The position numbers and the translations under genes were made by a program. From Parabacteroides goldsteinii DSM 19448 = WAL 12034 (lineage in GTDB: Bacteria; Bacteroidota; Bacteroidia; Bacteroidales; Tannerellaceae): DNA of 64,000 bases. Below the pieces are notes generated by a model. That model ran no database searches and was not told where the DNA came from. It saw only the letters and a program-made list of their open reading frames with translations. The stretch spans positions 1-64,000 of the forward strand of contig NZ_KQ033914.1 in the NCBI RefSeq assembly GCF_000969835.1, given 5' to 3'. Positions 61,457 to 64,000 of the stretch are shown here, one piece after another (the first letter of the stretch is position 1; the number at the start of each line of letters is the position of its first letter).

Positions 61457-63082
61457 TTAAAATCCAGCCTTTTTCTCTATCCGGATGATTTGGCCTGATA
61501 CCGGATGCCGGAATTCAAGGAACTCCGCATGCAGGTAAAGGCGGTCGGCTCCTTTGCCATATAATTCGTCACCGATAATAGGAGCATTGAGGCCTAGTGG
61601 GTGGGAAGCATGTACACGCAACTGGTGCGTCCGTCCTGTAAGCGGATAGAAAGCAATGCGTGTCCGATTCCCGTTGTGGGCAAGAACCTTATATTGGGTG
61701 ATGGCTGGTTTGCCATGTTCCGTACTCACAATCTGCCGGGGACGATCCATAGGGTCGAGGCAGAGGGGAAGGTCGATGATGCCTTCTTGGGGTATGACTG
61801 TTCCGTCAAGCAACGCGGCATAACGCTTTTTTACCATTCGGCTTTTGAACTGTGCCTGTAAGTTCTGATGTACTTCTTTTGTTTTGGCAACCAGTAATAT
61901 ACCGGAGGTTGCCATATCCAAGCGGTGTACTATCATAGGTCCTGTTGCTTCGGGATAACGTGCTTTTAGTCGATGGTAGACAGAGTCTATATCTGCTTTG
62001 CCTGGAACAGATAACATTCCGGCAGGTTTGTTAATTGCTACCAGCCAGTTATCTTCGAACAGGATTTCAAGTTCCGTGTCACGATGCAAGTCGTTTAATA
62101 GCGGATTTTCTTCTACATTCAATCCTTGCAGCATGTGCTTTAAAATCGGTTCGCATTTCCCTTTGCAAGCCGGATAGAAATATCCATGATGGCGTATTTC
62201 TCTTTTAGGCGAATTGCCCCACCAGAACTCTGCCATAGCAACAGGTTTCAGGCCATGGAGGTAGGCATATTGTAATAATTTGGGTGCTGCACATTCTCCG
62301 GCTCCGGCAGGAGGAACCTGTTGTGTAGTCTCTTTGAAAATTTCACATAAGTTTTTCGTCTCCCCCTTTCCGTTTAGTATCCGAAACTGCTCGAAAAGTT
62401 GTTGCTGGAGAGCGGCTGAGCGGGTTTTGCGTTCTGTTTTCAGCCGCTCTATCGCTTGGTCTAATGTCTCTGCTTCTGATCGTATGGCGGAAATACGTTC
62501 ATCCCATTGTTTTTTTAGCCGTTTTAATTCAGCCTTTTGAAACTGGCTTTCACGTATCATGTTTGCCAGTTCGTTTTCGTCGGAGGTATGCTTGCGCCTT
62601 TCTTCTCGTTTTTGTTGGGCCTCTTTCAGCTCTTCTTTGGCTGTATTGATTGCTTTTTCTGCCTGGTCGATTGTTTCTGCCAGTAGTGTCTTGGTAGCCT
62701 GATAGTTTTTATCCGTCTGAGCCTTTTTGATGCGGGCGTTGATAGCAGAAATCTGATCTTCTTCGATCCGGAAGAAACCGTTCGGTTGTTGAAGGTCGTA
62801 AATGGGAGGGACGAAATAATCATGTAGATTTTTTCCCGCCAGAATACCGGAAAAAGCGGCCAGATAGCCGGTCTCTCCTGTCTGGGTTTGTACGATCAGG
62901 ACACCGAACATCTTCCCCTGCTCCAGATCACTTTTCCATTCATCCTTGTTTTGCAGATATTTTTGTACCTCGGCTGCTACCGCTACGCATAAAGGATGAG
63001 GTGTGTAATGGAATGGATAAGTAAACTTTTCCGGCAAATGAAAATGCGTAACCGGAAAAGGTAACTGATGGAACTTGTTCAT
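61457..63082 (-). CDS. RluA-family 23S rRNA pseudouridine synthase
   Basis: The 541-residue protein is an RluA-type enzyme with a long N-terminal extension. A coiled region (about 130-230) and an inserted segment with ECAAPKLLQYAYLHGLKPVA precede the catalytic domain from 340, with GMLSVPGKADIDSVYHRL and the signature HRLDMATSGILLVAK containing the catalytic Asp. LTGRTHQLRVHASHPLGLNA is also present. It likely modifies rRNA; the exact uridine is not known. It overlaps the lipoprotein gene upstream by 4 bases. Confidence 0.85.
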   Translation of the reverse strand: MNKFHQLPFPVTHFHLPEKFTYPFHYTPHPLCVAVAAEVQKYLQNKDEWKSDLEQGKMFGVLIVQTQTGETGYLAAFSGILAGKNLHDYFVPPIYDLQQPNGFFRIEEDQISAINARIKKAQTDKNYQATKTLLAETIDQAEKAINTAKEELKEAQQKREERRKHTSDENELANMIRESQFQKAELKRLKKQWDERISAIRSEAETLDQAIERLKTERKTRSAALQQQLFEQFRILNGKGETKNLCEIFKETTQQVPPAGAGECAAPKLLQYAYLHGLKPVAMAEFWWGNSPKREIRHHGYFYPACKGKCEPILKHMLQGLNVEENPLLNDLHRDTELEILFEDNWLVAINKPAGMLSVPGKADIDSVYHRLKARYPEATGPMIVHRLDMATSGILLVAKTKEVHQNLQAQFKSRMVKKRYAALLDGTVIPQEGIIDLPLCLDPMDRPRQIVSTEHGKPAITQYKVLAHNGNRTRIAFYPLTGRTHQLRVHASHPLGLNAPIIGDELYGKGADRLYLHAEFLEFRHPVSGQIIRIEKKAGF

Positions 63083-63759
63083 TTCTGGGATCGGCGCAAT
63101 ATTTTATTCGCTTTTTCTTCACTGGAAAGAAAGCTCAGCGACTTAATAATGTCTTCGTAATTCTCGGAATCGACGATATGCGGGGCCACTATTTCCAATA
63201 CTTCCAGTTTATCATCATCGAAAGTGTAGATGGACATGAGGCGTATGCACTGTTTACAGGTGAAATTTTTATTGGTAACCCCCATTTCAAGAAGTTCCAG
63301 CTGGTCGTCTTTAAACGGTTTCTGTTTGACCTTGTTGTATAATTGCTGAAAGTCTTTTTCGTTTATAGCCCTGGATGGTCTTCTGTGGTCATCCGGGCGG
63401 GATGGATGGGGATGTTTTCCGTAATCGATATCACCGGGAGGATAAATGGCAACTGGAGGGTTTGCTGGATAATTATCACCGTCGAATGAGTTCATATTGC
63501 TCACCCTTTCGTTGATAAAATTGACTATAATGATGGTTGTTTCCGCTGTCAGCGGATTTGTTTTCTTGTATTCCCATTCTTCAACTTGTTCATCGAACCG
63601 GCGAAAGTCGGGTTCACCGAGCAGACTGACGACTTCTTTTTTAGCCATCCCTTTTTCAACCTTCATGATAGCACTTTTGCCGGTCATGTAACTTCCGCAA
63701 CTACAAAAGGATATGGAACTGATGATCAGTGCAAGTGCTATGAATGTTTTTGTTTTCAT
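63079..63759 (-). CDS. Lipoprotein with BamE/SmpA-like and DUF4476 domains
   Basis: The 226-residue protein has a type II signal with lipobox SFCSC near residue 20, a BamE/SmpA-like fold (KVEKGMAKKEVVSLLGEPDF) and a C-terminal DUF4476 domain (FQQLYNKVKQKPFKDDQLEL, CKQCIRLMSIYTFDDDKLEV). Probably outer-membrane anchored. Function unknown. Coupled to the RluA gene by ATGA. Confidence 0.75.
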   Translation of the reverse strand: MKTKTFIALALIISSISFCSCGSYMTGKSAIMKVEKGMAKKEVVSLLGEPDFRRFDEQVEEWEYKKTNPLTAETTIIIVNFINERVSNMNSFDGDNYPANPPVAIYPPGDIDYGKHPHPSRPDDHRRPSRAINEKDFQQLYNKVKQKPFKDDQLELLEMGVTNKNFTCKQCIRLMSIYTFDDDKLEVLEIVAPHIVDSENYEDIIKSLSFLSSEEKANKILRRSQK

Positions 63760-63838
63760 GATCTTCGAACTTTATATATGTATATTGTTTGTTTGTAGAA
63801 AACAAATATATAAAGGAATATCAGATTATGACTACTCT

Positions 63839-64000
63839 TTAGGGATAAACTTGTTTGGTTTTCGTAATATTCAATATTCCGTCATACATACGATGGAGGC
63901 TGATATACCGGCATTTATTCTTCATCTTGAGCAGTACGACACGTTCCGTGTATCCGATTTGATCGAAGAAGGAAGGGAAAGATTTTCCGGCGAGTTCTGC
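63839..64000 (-). CDS. Partial gene at the window edge
   Basis: The last 53 codons of a minus-strand gene end in TAA at 63839-63841. The end reads SFPSFFDQIGYTERVVLLKM and RMYDGILNITKTKQVYP. Its start is outside the window. Not recognised. Confidence 0.55.
   Translation of the reverse strand, partial: AELAGKSFPSFFDQIGYTERVVLLKMKNKCRYISLHRMYDGILNITKTKQVYP

Overview
The window is most of a CTnDOT/CTnERL-type integrative conjugative element (ICE) in a Bacteroidales chromosome, most likely Bacteroides or Parabacteroides. Promoters carry the Bacteroides -7 box TAnnTTTG instead of sigma-70 boxes, Shine-Dalgarno sites are weak, and there is a complete rteA-rteB-rteC, mobABC and traA-traQ set. The right flank carries a TonB-dependent receptor, tRNA-Phe, tRNA-Pro and housekeeping genes.

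Layout. 1-2747: 3' end of a group II intron, then the 3' exon of a large helicase that it splits in the Walker A motif. 2.9-17.1 kb: low-GC cargo, with two BlaI-type repressors (one with a BlaR1-like protease), Vat- and CatA-like acetyltransferases, zinc-ribbon proteins, an inositol monophosphatase, a UDG-like protein, AraC and TetR regulators, EFR1-type ferredoxin, VOC proteins, a MATE exporter, DUF3795 proteins and an alpha/beta hydrolase. No tetQ is present where CTnDOT has it. 17.15-22.3 kb: rteA (with an in-frame TGA), rteB, a structured RNA leader plus RibD-like gene, and rteC. 22.5-26.7 kb: mobC, mobB and mobA on the minus strand. 26.7-27.0 kb: palindrome-rich presumed oriT. 27.4-43.9 kb: high-GC tra operon, with traG split by a second, complete group II intron and a four-copy 23-bp palindrome array between traJ and traK. 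44-45.8 kb: AT-rich HEPN + DUF262 pair. 45.9-49.9 kb: minus-strand accessory genes including PcfJ/PcfK-like. 50.7-54.4 kb: Gabija-like OLD nuclease plus UvrD helicase, flanked by imperfect direct repeats. About 55.3 kb: probable right end of the element, in a truncated IS110 transposase.

55.7-64 kb is chromosome: outer-membrane receptor, AraC regulator with a ketopantoate-reductase-like gene, two tRNAs, tandem GNAT, RluA-type pseudouridine synthase, a DUF4476 lipoprotein and a partial gene at the edge.

How it works together: in the CTnDOT paradigm RteA/RteB activate rteC, which controls excision; MobA/MobB process oriT, MobC delivers the relaxosome, and TraE-TraQ build the mating channel. 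Here the sensor RteA is interrupted by a stop and TraG depends on intron splicing, so transfer control may be altered. The element carries two likely defence modules. The strongest unexplained signals are an operator (GTCC-N-Y-TTTTT-AC) placed exactly 19 bp before the -7 box at three promoters, the 23-bp palindrome array, and the attenuator-like RNA downstream of rteB.
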